64,000 bases of DNA from Pararge aegeria (GCF_905163445.1 NC_053189.1:11922001-11986000); one strand, 5' to 3'; numbered from the stretch's first letter, positions 10,317 to 22,228 are shown. Numbers and translations: made by a program. The notes: generated from the sequence alone by a model not told the origin.

Positions 10317-11719
10317 GTAAGTATGATTTACAAATTATTTCTTTCCAGTAGGTATGTTTAAATTATACATATGATTTTAATGTACCTACCCAACTTATTA
10401 TAAATGATTAAATAAACTGTTCAGATATATAATTAATGTACAACAATAACTCCGTAGATATAAACTAAACCTAGTTGAAAAGACGAATATGACGGATTTT
10501 TTTATTAATAAATAAATAAAAAGCAATAAGCACCTATAGGTTAGCATCTAATATTATAATAATCAAATTACCAATCTATATCTATTTTACATAAATTAAA
10601 CGAAAATCATATTACGATCGCCTAACATAAATAGGTAGGTTAGGCAGGTACCAAAGTATATTTTTTATCGTGACTGGAGGAACAAGCAAGTACGTAATTA
10701 ATTGTTCGATTTTCACGACTGAAACTCGTGAGGGCGATAGGTATAGCGAAGAACTTCGTGAACACGTTTGCATTAAAGTTATATTCTTCTAGATTTCTAG
10801 GTATCCACTATGTACTTATAGTAGGTACGTACTTCATGGAATGGCAAAATTTTTATCGCAAGCCCGTTATCGTGGCCGATCATAAATCTGTTTTCAAATC
10901 GTGAGTCGCCATTGCTGGCGTAGCGTCGATGCAAGCTCATGTGGAATCTTTGCTATGACCGAAATTGGACCATTTTGTGAAAGTCGTAAAGCTTAATTTA
11001 CGATAGCCACTAACCTTCGTTTGCTACGTTGGGGAATTTGAAGGGTTTATTGTCGCATTGTACGTAAGTATTTGCCAATGCACGTAAAATACTAGGCGAG
11101 GTTCTTAAAATGCCAGACTTATTTACAGTTCAAGAACATATTTCCTTACGGAATTGTATAAAGCCTTAGGAGAAATATAAAGCATCTTCATTATGTTTTT
11201 TTCACAAGAAGACTAGGTAGATAGCCTATCTAGGTTTTTTTATGTGCCTTTAATTATGAAAGATACATAAAATTCTTAGATTTTAAGTAATAACAATTCA
11301 ATTGGAATACTCTATCATTGCTATACTCCGGTTTGATTTCATACTTTGCACTCTACCATAGTCTTTGAAATATTTTTTATAATTCAAAACTCTACTCTAC
11401 GTACAATTGTAGAGTTTCGAATCGAGAATATTTAACCACGAACCTTTGCGCAACGATGACGGCTTGAAAAAATGTCAAGGTAGCACCAAATTTTTCACTT
11501 TCATGTTCGTTATAAGTACAGCAGTTCAAATATCTATCATAATCTACCGATTCAAAATTTGTGAGTTACGTTGGTTGTTTTTATTCAATGATTCACAGCA
11601 AAATTTTGCATGTTTAAAATACTCACTCACACAGATGACATAAATAAAAACTTTTAATAAAGAAAACTCATCTATTGTGTAAGCGCTGCAAAAAAAGTTT
11701 GTCTATTTATTGTCACTCT
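10317..11719. other. Unique intronic sequence
   Basis: AT-rich to about 10860, then a higher-complexity patch 10860-11060 (GCCATTGCTGGCGTAGCGTCG). No gene and no recognised repeat. Confidence 0.35.
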
Positions 11720-11850
11720 TCCACCGATTTAGAAGGACAATTTGACGGAGACGATGAATCCGGCATAAAAATCGGCAGTTGCTCTTTTCCAATAATTTTG
11801 GACACATTCATTGAGCGCGCCACCCGTCCTTTACATAATATGTCAATGTA
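11720..11850 (-). mobile_element. Decayed LINE-related fragment
   Basis: On the plus strand, CCACCGATTTAGAAGG, GAGACGATGAATCCGGC and CGGCAGTTGCTCTTTTCC parallel the 3' region of the LINE at 33491-33925. They are more diverged and probably from a sister subfamily. Orientation is inferred from that match. Confidence 0.5.
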
Positions 11851-12296
11851 AATATATTTATTTACGTAGCTTCGTATTTAAAAATAGTGTAGGTATTCAT
11901 CCACATGATCATTTAAATAATTTTATCATTACTAATCCAAGTTTCAACTTGACCTCAGAGGTTTGTAAATAAATATTTCATTATATTTATCTATTCAACG
12001 TGGTAGCCGCTGAATTTATTAATACAAAAACAGCTTTAAGTCAACCTAACGCAAAAGGTTCTATGGTCATTAAAATCGAAACTGCTGATTTATGAGCGGT
12101 TAGTATTAAGATACCTACGCAACTGTAGAAGACAGTACCTAAGGCGAATAATATTTTACTTCATCGTTGCCAACCTAATCTTCATAGGTAGGTACATCTT
12201 TTCCCTTTTATAGAGGTGGGTGATAAGATTTTTTATTTAAATTTAATATTAAACTATCTAAAGGTTGAGTCACACTTTTCCGAATTTTCTTTGACG
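11851..12296. other. Unique intronic sequence
   Basis: Nothing recognised. Confidence 0.35.
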
Positions 12297-12490
12297 TGGT
12301 CTGGTGGGAGGTTTCGGTCATGGCTGGTCACCACCCTACCGACAAAGCTGTGTCACTAAGCGATTTAGCGTTTCGGTACGATGTCCCGTAGGAACCGATT
12401 AGGGCTATTACGGCTTTAATATAACTGCCATACCCCTTACGGCAGTTTTTTATAGCCCTTGGGCTAAATTGTTGATGAATAAAAAAAGAA
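12297..12490 (+). mobile_element. Family A SINE, 3' two thirds
   Basis: CTGGTGGGAGGTTTCGGTCA, ACCACCCTACCGACAAAG, AGCGATTTAGCGTTTCGG, TACGATGTCCCGTAGGAACC and TTTAATATAACTGCC follow the family order. The tail degenerates into CCCTTGGGCTAAATTGTTG and an A-rich end. Confidence 0.75.
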
Positions 12491-12659
12491 TATAAAAACG
12501 GAAAAAATATTACTCAGTAGCTATGTTATAATTATAATGCTCAAGCTTATTTTCCTACTTCCTACTCTAAATTACAACGCCCCATTAATCCCTAAAGTTT
12601 CAGACTTTTACGATAAAGCCGTTATATAAAATGAAAACTTGTACCCGCAGAATTATATG

Positions 12660-12980
12660 ATTTATCGTCTCGCGATCTAGCACAATTAAGTAGATGTAGT
12701 GCGGGCAACTGCGGGATTGATTTATGATGATTCACAGTAATCATACCTAGTTGGACAAGCCGTGATCCGGTCAGTGAGAGTGTTCCCCTTTATTTCTCTT
12801 TTATGACAGTCCCTCTGATAAATGCTATAAATGCGACGGATGACGTTGTGCGGTTTCGACGCCATTTTGTGTTGGAGCTGCAAATTGCGGTCACATTTGG
12901 ATTATCACCTATAGAACTTGGCGAACGTTTCAATTTGACATTTCGCTCATGTAAAAAAGGTAGGAAAAATAGAATTCCCA
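12660..12980. promoter_or_regulatory. High-complexity island with Pho/YY1-type site
   Basis: Repeat-free. CACAAAATGGCGTCG on the minus strand (12859-12873) matches the Pho/YY1 core. Nearby are GTGAGAGTG (GAGA-like), paired ATAAATGC words and CGGATGACGT. Both strands carry roughly 60-codon frames here, but neither resembles a protein. This may be an enhancer or Polycomb-type element, judged by motif content only. Confidence 0.25.
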
Positions 12981-13079
12981 ACAGCTAAAGGTGACTGAAA
13001 GGTAGATAGCTATTCATTGTTGTAAGGAACAAACAGTGCAATGTTTAAGAAAATGCGTGCATTATTATGATCAACTTAT

Positions 13080-13195
13080 TGCTGCCCCACGCCCCGCACG
13101 GGGTTTTTTTTTGGAATGAGGGTTAAGGCCGCAGTCCACCATGCTGGCCAAGTACAGATTGGTGCACGTTTCACGAGAAACCTTAGGCTTAACCT
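13080..13195 (-). mobile_element. Family F SINE, tail fragment
   Basis: ATGAGGGTTAAGGCCGCAGT, CCACCATGCTGGCCAAG and GATTGGTGCACG match the tail half of the fuller family F copy at 62155-62468, same orientation. The tRNA-like head is absent. A C/G palindrome (CCCCGCACGGGG) and a T run adjoin it. Confidence 0.6.
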
Positions 13196-13529
13196 TAAAA
13201 TAAATTATAGGTATTTTAATTGTTTAAATTAACCCAGTCTAATTAAGTACGTAGGTAGGTACTTAATATGTAACTGCAAATGATCCAAAATATAACTTGT
13301 TCATTCCGAATCCCATTTTGGTACCGTGAATAAGCGCGAATCTGGTGAATTGTTTCACATTTATAATGGAACGTTTACTATGTTTGTGCTTTGTTTTAGC
13401 ATGTCCAACTACGGATCAAGATTCCAAGGGTTTGATTTCGGTAGGTCATGGGTTTTTCCTTTTAAACAGCCTCGTGTTAGGAAATTGGCAGATTCCACCC
13501 CCCATTATCACTAATATAGGATTGTTATA

Positions 13530-13680
13530 ATATTCGTTACTCCGCCAACCCGCATTGCATCAGCGTTGTAGGTCTGTGATGGTGTTGGGTCTCTGGTGAT
13601 GATTCGAAAACCCCTTTTCCTATGGGAGAGGAGTGCCCAGCAGTGGGAAATTATTGATGAAGATGATGATTAAAATATTT
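13530..13680 (+). mobile_element. Family C SINE, 3' half
   Basis: CCGCCAACCCGCATTGCATC, then a G/T-rich stretch, CCTATGGGAGAGGAGTGCCC and AGCAGTGGGAAATTATTGATG followed by GATGATGAT. This is the well-marked tail of family C, whose full copy is at 43455-43740. Confidence 0.75.
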
Positions 13681-13819
13681 TAAAATTATATAAAAATAAA
13701 ACAAAAAGGATTATCTACCCGACGTCGACGGTTTAAATAAATTCAATTGGACCGTGTTCCTTACCTAGATACTAGCATTACCTCAAAGTAATAAACAGGG
13801 CACTAAAGGTGACACACAT

Positions 13820-14460
13820 AAAAAGATCTACTTTACACGAAGCTGATACCGCGTCATCGCTGTCGTCGCCTCGCAATAACCGATAAACAAATCGTCGACT
13901 CCACTCAACCCCCACTATCGTGACCGTAAAAACTTAACTATCCGGTAACACGAACACACCTGAATATAAATCACAACACTGGTAACGCACTTATCAAAAT
14001 GTGTATGACACGATCGCGATTTATTCTTTTCGTGCTCACGTTCTTCGATAACATGAACGTTTGAAGAACATGCAAAAACCACACGATGTCTACCCCGCAT
14101 CAACGTCGACCCCCAACTATTTACATGCAAATACTTAGAGGCTTTCAAAAACGAAATTACTTTCGTTTCCCACAAAATCCAAAATATTTGACCGAGCCAA
14201 CCAATATTATGCAAATCACCCCTATCCTTTCATTACGTATAAAGGATGCGACAGATAATGCCTATGATTTCGGTGCATTGTTTCACGTTTTACGGGCCTA
14301 TAGGGTATCACAAAGGACGGCAATTTGCCTAATGCGTATCGATAATTTATGAAAAGGTTGCGTAAGTTCCACAATTGTCAAGGGCCAGACTTTCGGTTTC
14401 AGCGTACTGATTTGCATAACCGAGTCAACTGACAATGGTTGGACACCCTTTGAATAATCC
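13820..14460. promoter_or_regulatory. Candidate enhancer with three POU octamers
   Basis: Repeat-free, high-complexity stretch containing three perfect octamers: ATGCAAAT at 14125-14132 and 14209-14216, and ATTTGCAT at 14410-14417. Octamers bind POU-homeodomain factors in animals. Other words include TATCGATAA and several ATTA-type homeodomain cores. Frames of 99 codons (minus, 13915-14214) and 88 codons (plus, 14086-14352) overlap here on opposite strands, but neither shows a domain. Such long open frames on both strands mainly reflect the composition. Confidence 0.35.
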
Positions 14461-14630
14461 TTTTAGTTTCACTTTTAAAATGGTTTCATTGTTGACATTT
14501 TGTAAGAGCAATAAATAAATCAGGCGCCCTTATACGATACAACGTATGTGGTAGGTACTAAGGCTCAACAATGTTGCCTTATTTACCTACCTACTTATCA
14601 GGTTTGGCGAGCATGGTATGATATATTACA

Positions 14631-14848
14631 TTTTACTGTGCACGTTGACTTATGTTCGAACTGAAATTGTATTTTGTGGAACGTTAAAACTATTACTATT
14701 AAAACTATTATTATTAAAAATATTAAGGAATATTTTTAATAATAATATATATTATTAAAGATATTAAGGAATATTTTTAATAATAATAGTTTTAACGTTC
14801 CACAAAATACAATTTCAGTTCGAACATAAGTCAACGTGCACAGTAAAA
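14631..14848. repeat. 218-bp near-perfect inverted repeat (fold-back)
   Basis: 14631-14700 and 14779-14848 are reverse complements with one mismatch in 70 bp, and pairing continues less well toward the centre at 14739.5. The inner AT-rich part also holds a direct duplication (TATTAAGGAATATTTTTAAT at 14721 and 14763). No target duplication is evident at the ends. It could be a fold-back element or a recent inverted duplication. As RNA it would form a very long hairpin, a possible source of small RNAs. Confidence 0.85.
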
Positions 14849-15477
14849 CGACAAGGTGTTGAAATAAATAAATCAGGTAAGTACCTAGATACTTGACTGG
14901 TGAAAGATATGGAATTAGGTATTTTATGATTTTAAAATTAAGTTTATTCACTCTCTTAGTAGTCAGAGAACTTTGCATATCTCTGCAAGGGTAGTAAATT
15001 TGTAACCCTGGAAAGTACTGTGTTTTCAGTCTACTTAATACTTCGAAAACAGGAAAACTTGAATTTTGCAGTTAGTAAGCAAGTAAATATTACATAATAC
15101 CTACTATGTAAGCCTCATAACAATAGGCCGATTCTGGATCTACTCGTAAGTTGGAACCAAATTCAGCTAGTCGCAGTAGTAAGTTGCCGTAAAATAATTC
15201 GTCAAATCTTCTATATTTTGCATTCCAAACCTAAATTTCTATCAGAGTTCCTTTTATCTCGGTGGGCCGGTTTCATTACGCTACGCATGGCGCTATTTGA
15301 TGGAAACTTTATACAGTGGCTAGCTGAATTTGCTGTCAACTGAGTTGTATACACGTGTAATATCACGGAAATTAGTGTAGTCTTGATGACTACTTAATTC
15401 TTACCTTATCACCGTTTCATCTTTATTAGCTCCTACCTAGAGTATACAGAACTATATGAGGCTTCACTAAATTCAGG
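14849..15477. other. Unique intronic sequence
   Basis: A perfect CAG|GTAAGT donor-like word at 14874 follows an A/T-rich stretch without coding, so it is not called. No repeat recognised. Confidence 0.35.
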
Positions 15478-15580
15478 CAATTAATGCCCCGCTGTGGCGC
15501 TTGCGTCCTCTCTCATTGGAGGGATTAAGAGAAACTTAGACCATTCACGTTGTTCTAATATGGGTTGATGTTTTTATCTA
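15478..15580 (-). mobile_element. Family C SINE tail fragment
   Basis: AATGCCCCGCTGTGG, CTCTCTCATTGGAGGGATTA, AGACCATTCACGTTGTTC and TATGGGTTG are the complement of the family C tail, diverged. Confidence 0.55.
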
Positions 15581-16560
15581 CTATTACTATCATGCTTGAT
15601 GGAAAGCAATATTATGGCCTGAAATGGGTGCGATTTGAAGCTAAGGAAAACTCAAGGCTCATGTGGCAGGAAACACAGGCACGTAAAAAAAATTGATTGC
15701 TTTAAAAAGCAACGGAGGGCACGAGGCAGAAGTTCTCGAACATCTATTCAGTGTTATCTACTGATAACATAATTCTTCTATCTGTGAAGTTGAATATACA
15801 TTTAGATATCTACCCCAAAATTTTACTTTGGGGGCAGAGTAGATAAACGTTTGTAATTAGTTCCTAATAATCTAAGTATGCCCGATTATACTAACGACGA
15901 ACGAGGCAATGCATAAATAAGTAACGCTTAACCGGAGGATATACCTAGTCATGCATCTACATTTGACCAATAGGAATCACCTAAGATTTGGTGAAACATT
16001 TGTTTCTATAGACATCGCCTAAATCATTAGGCATTCGATTTAGGCGAATATAAGGTTTAGTGTTAATATACTTTTTTTTTTTTTTTTGCACTTTAAATTA
16101 AGGATTAATATGACATTACGTAAATGTATGAAGAGAAGAAATAAAAGGCTTTTTTTTTTTTTTAAATTATTTATATAAGGTTTAGTGAGAACAGGTATTA
16201 CTTTTATATGATGTGCGATGTGACACATGGTGGCTAAATTTCCGCGCTGAACAGCAAGGCTCTTTTTACGTAACGAAATAAACTAAAATATACCTATCAT
16301 AAACGATTAAGTGGTCAATGATGGTAAAATAGGTAAAATAAATACCAATAACACACACATTATGGTGTGTAATATCGTTTTACAACTTTAAGGCAATAAA
16401 TAAATTGACTGCCGTTTGTACATTTTATTACGATTCAAAAGTCGATGACTGTTTAAAACGAATAATTGATTTATGCTGGTTATTAATGTTAATTTGATGC
16501 CATGTTAAGTATAATTAATTTCTCGATTTTATTGTTGTTGATCCAATTTTACTGGTAGTA
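15581..16560. other. Unique sequence, small hairpins, T runs
   Basis: Includes a hairpin at 15808-15843 (CTACCCC...GGGGGCAGAGTAG), a 10-bp hairpin at 16016-16046 and two T runs near 16071 and 16150. No gene. Confidence 0.4.
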
Positions 16561-16812
16561 GAGCTTATTGTGACAGAGCCCGACCGGGGAAATAGTGTCG
16601 CCATGCTTATATTTGTATGCTGGGTTTCCGGTGTGAAGGGCGTGGTTGGTGGCGTTATTACAGGCAAATGAGGCTTCACCTACGCCTCAAATTGATGGAC
16701 ACAGGGCGGCATGTTGCAGGACGTGCTCCTTGCATGCGTTGTGAAGTGTTACTCTGTTTATAGGCTTTGGTTTTTCACTTTCCATCTGCTTGGTCCGTCA
16801 ATCATGACTATA
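16561..16812 (+). mobile_element. Family B SINE, near full length
   Basis: Order of blocks: GAGCTTATTGTGACAGAGCC, ATGCTTATATTTG, GTGTGAAGGGCGTGGTTG, ATTACAGGCAAATGAGGC, CCTACGCCTCAAATTGATGG, ACAGGGCGGC, GACGTGCTCCTTGCATGC, then CTTGGTCCGTCAATCATGAC. Copies at 27470, 38305 and 61368 (minus) and 53524 (plus) share this order. Confidence 0.75.
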
Positions 16813-18014
16813 AAAAATATATATATTTTACAAAACTGCTATTTTAAATCATAATAGTAAGCGACCTAACTTTAGCTCGATTTACTTAGAAAGTTCCAAG
16901 TTATGGACACGTATCTTGATAGGTTTTTACGATACAGCTTTTATGTACCTTATGTGAACTTCGTTTGGTGACAGCAGATCAGAATACAGTTGTCACAACC
17001 TCCTCAATGCTTCTGCTACCATCTAGTGCAATCACCAAACCAGTGGTGATAAAGTCCATAAGTGGTTTGGTATAGTCTATTGATGAAGTTAAATCACTAA
17101 GTATTAAGTAAGTAACAGGTGAATGCGACACTGCTACACAGAATATTGCGAGAGGCCAAAAGCTCAAGCAAATAAATCGGAAACTTATACTATTTACCTA
17201 CGAATTAAATAAATTTACTTGTTTCTAGGAAAATTCATCTATTAAAGATAATTATCTAAGAAGTTCCTCATAATTAAGTGTTTTGTTTCCAGAAGATAAA
17301 TTATTGTACACAAAAGTACGAACTAAATTATTACAAGTATTAAAGTAAAATATAGCCATAATTACCAGGTGAACCGTAATATAAACCGAAATATCCGAAT
17401 GGTAATTCATCACACTCGTATGTTAATGATCGGACTTTTCTACAAATGTTTTAGTCTTTTAGTCGTTCAACACGTGTTAATAACCAATAAAACAGTTTAG
17501 TGGTACATAAAAAGTTGGGATTTATAACGAATAACTTATGATCGCGCGTGCCCGCTTTACAGTGTGATTATATCTAGGCGTTTCTATGGTTTGAGTTTCA
17601 TTGACTTTCACTGCTCATTCGCGATTATTACTTCCGAATTCTACTTGTGTTTATAACCGTTTAAAACTCACTACATTTTTATATTACCTGTATATTTAAT
17701 TTAACAGAATACTACTCCTTTTTAAACGCCATAAACATTTACGAGTATTAGTCTAGTAGGTAATTTATACTGAGGTAGTCCAGTGGTTATAAACTGTTGA
17801 ACGTTGCGGTCAGTTTTAATTACGATTCGATAATACGACATGAGAATGTTTAAACTTTGTTACAAAATAAACTTAAAATACGAGTTGGATAAAGAAGACG
17901 ATATATGTTTATGTGGTACAAGATTATGCACTCACACACTTCTTATGAGTGCTCTCCGATCCAATCAGAATGCTTCTAAAGGTTCGTTATGAGAGCAATA
18001 TCGATAAATTTTGT
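16813..18014. other. Unique intronic sequence
   Basis: No recognised repeat. 17390-17480 and 17540-17660 are of higher complexity. No convincing coding frame. Confidence 0.35.
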
Positions 18015-18308
18015 TCAATGTTGTTTCGATAATACTCCCAACATATTCCGTGTAGGAGGTAAATGGAAATGAGTTAAGGGCCTTTCACACACTAAAATGC
18101 GACCATTATTTGTGTTGTTGTATCTACATATTTTGAAAGCTTGTCGTCTGTAAATCAAACGTCCCAAGTTTTGATTAACAGACAAACATATCCATTCTCC
18201 ATCCATATTTTCTAGGTCCTCTGTATCTCCTTTACAATACCCCTGACAACGTGTATGTAATAAAATCATGGTGAGCAGTTGCGAAGTTAAGGCTTGAAAG
18301 CACAACAA
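18015..18308 (-). CDS. Cysteine-containing frame, CLIP-like, unknown
   Basis: The frame runs 97 codons to TGA, with its first ATG at 18269 (84 residues from there). The start is preceded by a T-rich tract and AG at the 5' side (about 18292), so it may be an exon. A short hydrophobic stretch (LLTMILLH) precedes CQGYC, then GEWIC, AFKIC, RYNNTNNGRILVC. Cysteines fall at frame residues 21, 25, 41, 61 and 74. The run G-x-W-x-C ... C-x-Y-N ... x-V-C-E-R-P is reminiscent of a secreted CLIP domain as in insect serine proteases, but the last CC pair reads CE and one expected Cys is absent. Composition is protein-like and not from a repeat I know. It may be a real secreted-protein exon, a decayed exon or chance. 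Confidence 0.35.
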   Translation of the reverse strand: MLCFQALTSQLLTMILLHTRCQGYCKGDTEDLENMDGEWICLSVNQNLGRLIYRRQAFKICRYNNTNNGRILVCERPLTHFHLPPTRNMLGVLSKQH

Positions 18309-18659
18309 ACAAAAAATTTACATATGCAGTAATATTATAGGTATATTAGTTAGGATTATACAATTATCTAGAGTCTATTTTGAACACCACCGATTAGGTT
18401 TTTACTTATGTTTCTTAATGATTCTCTACCTGTTAGTGCCTAACATGTATAAATACCGTATTATTATAGGTGCACTCAACTCATTTTCGAAAAACTAATC
18501 AGCTGAATTACTAACGAGCTTTTTTTTTGTCCTTTAACAATAAATTTATTAATCTGTACGTATTTTACTTGCAACTAGATACTTAAATCCTTAATCATTA
18601 AAACAAGAATCATCGAAAATATACGCGCGGAATAAAAATAAAACCGTTTTATTCGCGTA

Positions 18660-18900
18660 AGAGCTTAAGAAGCTATATTTCAGAAAAGTTGAAAGCTTTA
18701 TCCGATTTTAGTGAGTGAGTAAGTTTCGATGCACGTAAGGTTCGTTGCACCGTCCGCTTACCCGTGTGAAGGGACATAGGCGGCGTGGGAGCAGTATCTG
18801 GAACGGGCTGATCTGGCGGGCGAGTCGTAAACAGAATTAGTGCTCCGAACTAACCGGTAACAAAAAACGCCGTTTAAATTTAGACGCTGGGTAATCTGAA
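18660..18900. promoter_or_regulatory. GC-richer conserved-looking island
   Basis: Repeat-free block with GCACCGTCCGCTTACCCGTG, GGCGGCGTGGGAGCAG and GGCGGGCGAGTCG amid AT-rich DNA, with several donor-like GTGAGTGAGTAAG words. No frame or family fits. It is listed only as possible cis-regulatory DNA. Confidence 0.22.
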
Positions 18901-21197
18901 TCCACTGCATACCTACCTCTTTGAATTTTAAATCTGTACTTTTAAGGTGATTGGACGATATATAATATATTATTATCTACACCAATATAATATTATGTGT
19001 CTTGTCTGAGAGACAATTTAAGGCCCGGTTTATACGAAAGTTGCGGGTGGTAGACACATGACGTGGCCACATAATATACTTCGAAGGCCTCACGCGACTT
19101 CCCTTTAACTACATACTTAGCCTAATAAGGAGCCATGCCTGGTCGCTTCTTCTTACATCGCTTGTTTTTCAAATTTAGGTACTTACGTGCCTTTCTATGC
19201 GGAATCATTTATTTTTGTGTACATAAAATAAGATGAAACCTAACTGGTTGGTTTTGTTAGTATTAAACCAGGAAATCACTGTTTGTCTAGGTAAGATCAC
19301 GTACGCAATCAGGTAGTTCAGAAAAATATCGAATATAGTTTCTATTAACAATCCATGATGAATTAGTTCCTCATTGCAACAATTACTGGTGCCGTATTAA
19401 AATATTATAACTTCGCTGTAAATTATAAATTAATAATTGATATAGATAATTGTGTTTCTTATTGCGTGTATACAAGTAGGTTTGTATTTATTTTTTTCTC
19501 TTTGTTTTTAAAATATTTGGACCGATGACTTTAAGCGAAAGAAACTTGAAGCGGCACATATAATCAAGCACCTTCCTTTAGTTTACAGTACTTTTTTCAA
19601 AAAGGTTATTCATAAAAAAAATACAAAAGTGACGTTTAAAAGCAAAGATTGAAAGATAAATGCCTGTCGCAAGCCTGTGGTGAGAACCGCAATCACCCTG
19701 CGGAGCGTTTCAAACGCGCCCTTTGGATCATCTTAGAGTGCCAATCTATTTCATTTCCTAAAAACTAAATTCATATCCTCAATATAATTTACACAATACC
19801 TACCTAGTAAAAGTTAAGTTGAAAGAAATACTCATTTAGGTATATTTATGTAATGTTCCATTATATAATGTTTAAGTAAGAAGCTTCCCCACAATTTTCC
19901 ACCCCTAACTATCTCTTGTGACCAATTAGTTGTTAACAAGGGCTCTATACTATTAAAACTTTTCCCATCAAACCATCACTAAATTAAAACATAGAATACC
20001 CCTATTTTTTGGTCCGGTTAGAACTTGATTTTATTTTTATAGACGCCGGTTACTACAAAAAGCTTAGTGAAAGGGTGGGAGTGTGTGAAAAATACGTACG
20101 TGCGGGCTATCATTAAAAGGGTATATATAATAACTTGAAATTGATTACTGACACGAAGATTAAATGGGAAAACCACTTTATTATAAGAAGTTTTTTATAA
20201 AAACGAAAGAAAATAGTATAATTAAATTTTGCACTTTTTGTAAAGTTTTTTCTCTTAACACGAAAATTCTCAAACTTATTGTTGTTAAGTTCTTAACAAA
20301 TTAATGAGGCCAATTTCAAGAAATGGCTTAATATCTTGTGAATTTCACTAAATCAATTCACACCTATATCCTGCTACGTTACAACGCTATGGAACATGAT
20401 TAATGTATGTTAAGTGAAATGCTTTAGTCAAACCTTTACTACCAAGACTAAAATCTGAAGCTACATTGAAACCAATTGCAGCGTTGGTGATCAAAATATT
20501 AATTACGTTTAGTGATACACACGTAGAGTTTACGTAAATGTCCGCGAAAAAAACTTCTTAAGAACCTTTTTTTTTAATTTCTGATAATAAAACGCTACGC
20601 AATTTATAAGAACGCTACAGCTACAGTAGTTACCTAAAGCTATGAACACTGGTTATGATAGTAATGAATAATGCATGTCATGTAAATCCGAAAAGCATCA
20701 CAGGCCATTTCACCGGAACTTTGAGCCGGCCAAAATAACCTAACACAAAGATAGCTAGTGACGAGGGATAGGATAACGCCGGGGGAGATAGACTTTTTTA
20801 TTATTTATGTAATATTTTGTAATTTTTTAAATCAGAAGGGTGGATCCCCTATAAAGGGTGGGCCATAGCTGAATGAATTTTTTGTCCTTTGTAGATAAAC
20901 ATATCAATTTGTTGGCGTTTTGTTAGCGACGTAAATATGTGTTACAATTGTGGACGAATTGTATCCTCAGTATCGCTGGTGGCGTTTTACTGAGCACTTG
21001 GCTGTGAATTAAGAGGGACTTTATTTCCTTTTATAGTGCTTCACAACTGTGGTTTCAAATGGAACTAGCGAAGGCCTCTACAATGATTGGAGATGTTCTA
21101 TTTACATAAAAGTGTAAGTTATTCTGTTTGCATTTCCACATTAGTATTTAGATGTATACAAAAACAATGAATTGATACGTATTACACATTTATTGTG
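18901..21197. other. Unique intronic sequence
   Basis: No gene or named repeat. A small GC-richer patch at 19665-19735 (CCGCAATCACCCTGCGGAGC) and a G/C cluster at 20700-20790 stand out. Confidence 0.35.
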
Positions 21198-21234
21198 CAT
21201 CTAACTATAATATTCTGTATATTATAGTTAGATG
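21198..21234. repeat. 16-bp perfect hairpin
   Basis: 21198-21213 and 21219-21234 are exact inverted repeats around the loop TCTGT. Confidence 0.8.
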
Positions 21235-21739
21235 ATTATATGCATGATTTATATATTTACATTTATAACATTCCTTTTAATATAAAAATTATAAAGGTTA
21301 CCTAATAGGAATATGTATTTTACACTATTAAATCAATTTTTTATTAATAAATATAAGACTTACCCACACGCGTTTTTATAAATACTATTTCGGAAATAGT
21401 TGCTAAGATATAATAAATACCGTTCTAGAAATTTAATTACAAATAATTAAATTCCTAAGATTTTATTTCATAAATTTTACTATGAATGTTTATATGTTTT
21501 AATAATTTAAACTTTATATGACTGATATTAAACCTTTTTTGTAACAGTATCTTAATTTAAATTAATTTGAAAACGTTGAACACCATCAGAATTCTGAATT
21601 TAGGCTTTCCCATTTTCTTGTTCCAGAATAGATTATGAGGAAGAGCTAAACAAACCAGCTTCACCATACTTTGTTTATCCAACTCTGCACCTAACCATAC
21701 GTATCCGCCAACCACTTCCTCGTGTAGGAAAAAATGGAA
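21235..21739. other. AT-rich intronic sequence
   Basis: No feature seen. The 64-codon minus frame at 21557-21751 shows no domain. Confidence 0.35.
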
Positions 21740-21985
21740 TATACAGCGCAAGCGTAATCCACGAGCGATTTTATCCGTGAATCGATTAGAAAGCGAGCGA
21801 ATAAAATCGATTTTCCCCCAAATTGAATAGTCGTTAAACGTAGGTAGCAGTTTTACCGTCCAGATTGTTTACGCAGCGGCGTCACGAGTGTAAACGCTTG
21901 TCGATAATTGATGATTTGATTTACAACATCACTAAACAACCGGTGTTTGGGTGATCGATACGGTTGCCTTTGAATGAACGGATGC
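21740..21985. promoter_or_regulatory. Homeodomain-site-rich island, candidate enhancer
   Basis: Repeat-free. It contains GCGTAATCC and GATTAGA (Otd/Bicoid-type words), AATCGATT twice, GATCGATAC (DREF-like), TGATTTGATTTAC (Exd/Pbx-like) and AATTGATG, in a GC-richer setting. No coding frame. Motif density is the only evidence. Confidence 0.28.
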
Positions 21986-22228
21986 CATACTATATTCTAT
22001 TTATTCTGGTCTATATTTCTAAAGTTCTGAATCCCAACTTGCATAAGTCGAGGTTCATTCGCTAATAAAAATGTCTGATTTCTAGCACCAGCACGTAAAA
22101 TGCTGAATGCTTCGCGATGGAATGAGGTAAAAAAAACTATTTAACTTTGAATAAATACTCATATGTACTACTTAGTTCTTCATGGCGATATAGAAATATT
22201 TTTTATTTAAGACTATAAAAACTAACTT

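Noticed and set aside
18684..18710. 27-nt exon-like segment before GTGAGTGAGTAAG
   Set aside because: In the phase set by exon 1 it creates a stop at the next junction.
22086..22136. 51-nt exon-like segment (TTTCTAG ... GAG|GTAAAA)
   Set aside because: Its only open frame does not match the phase of exon 1 or exon 2, and it sits beside a LINE remnant.
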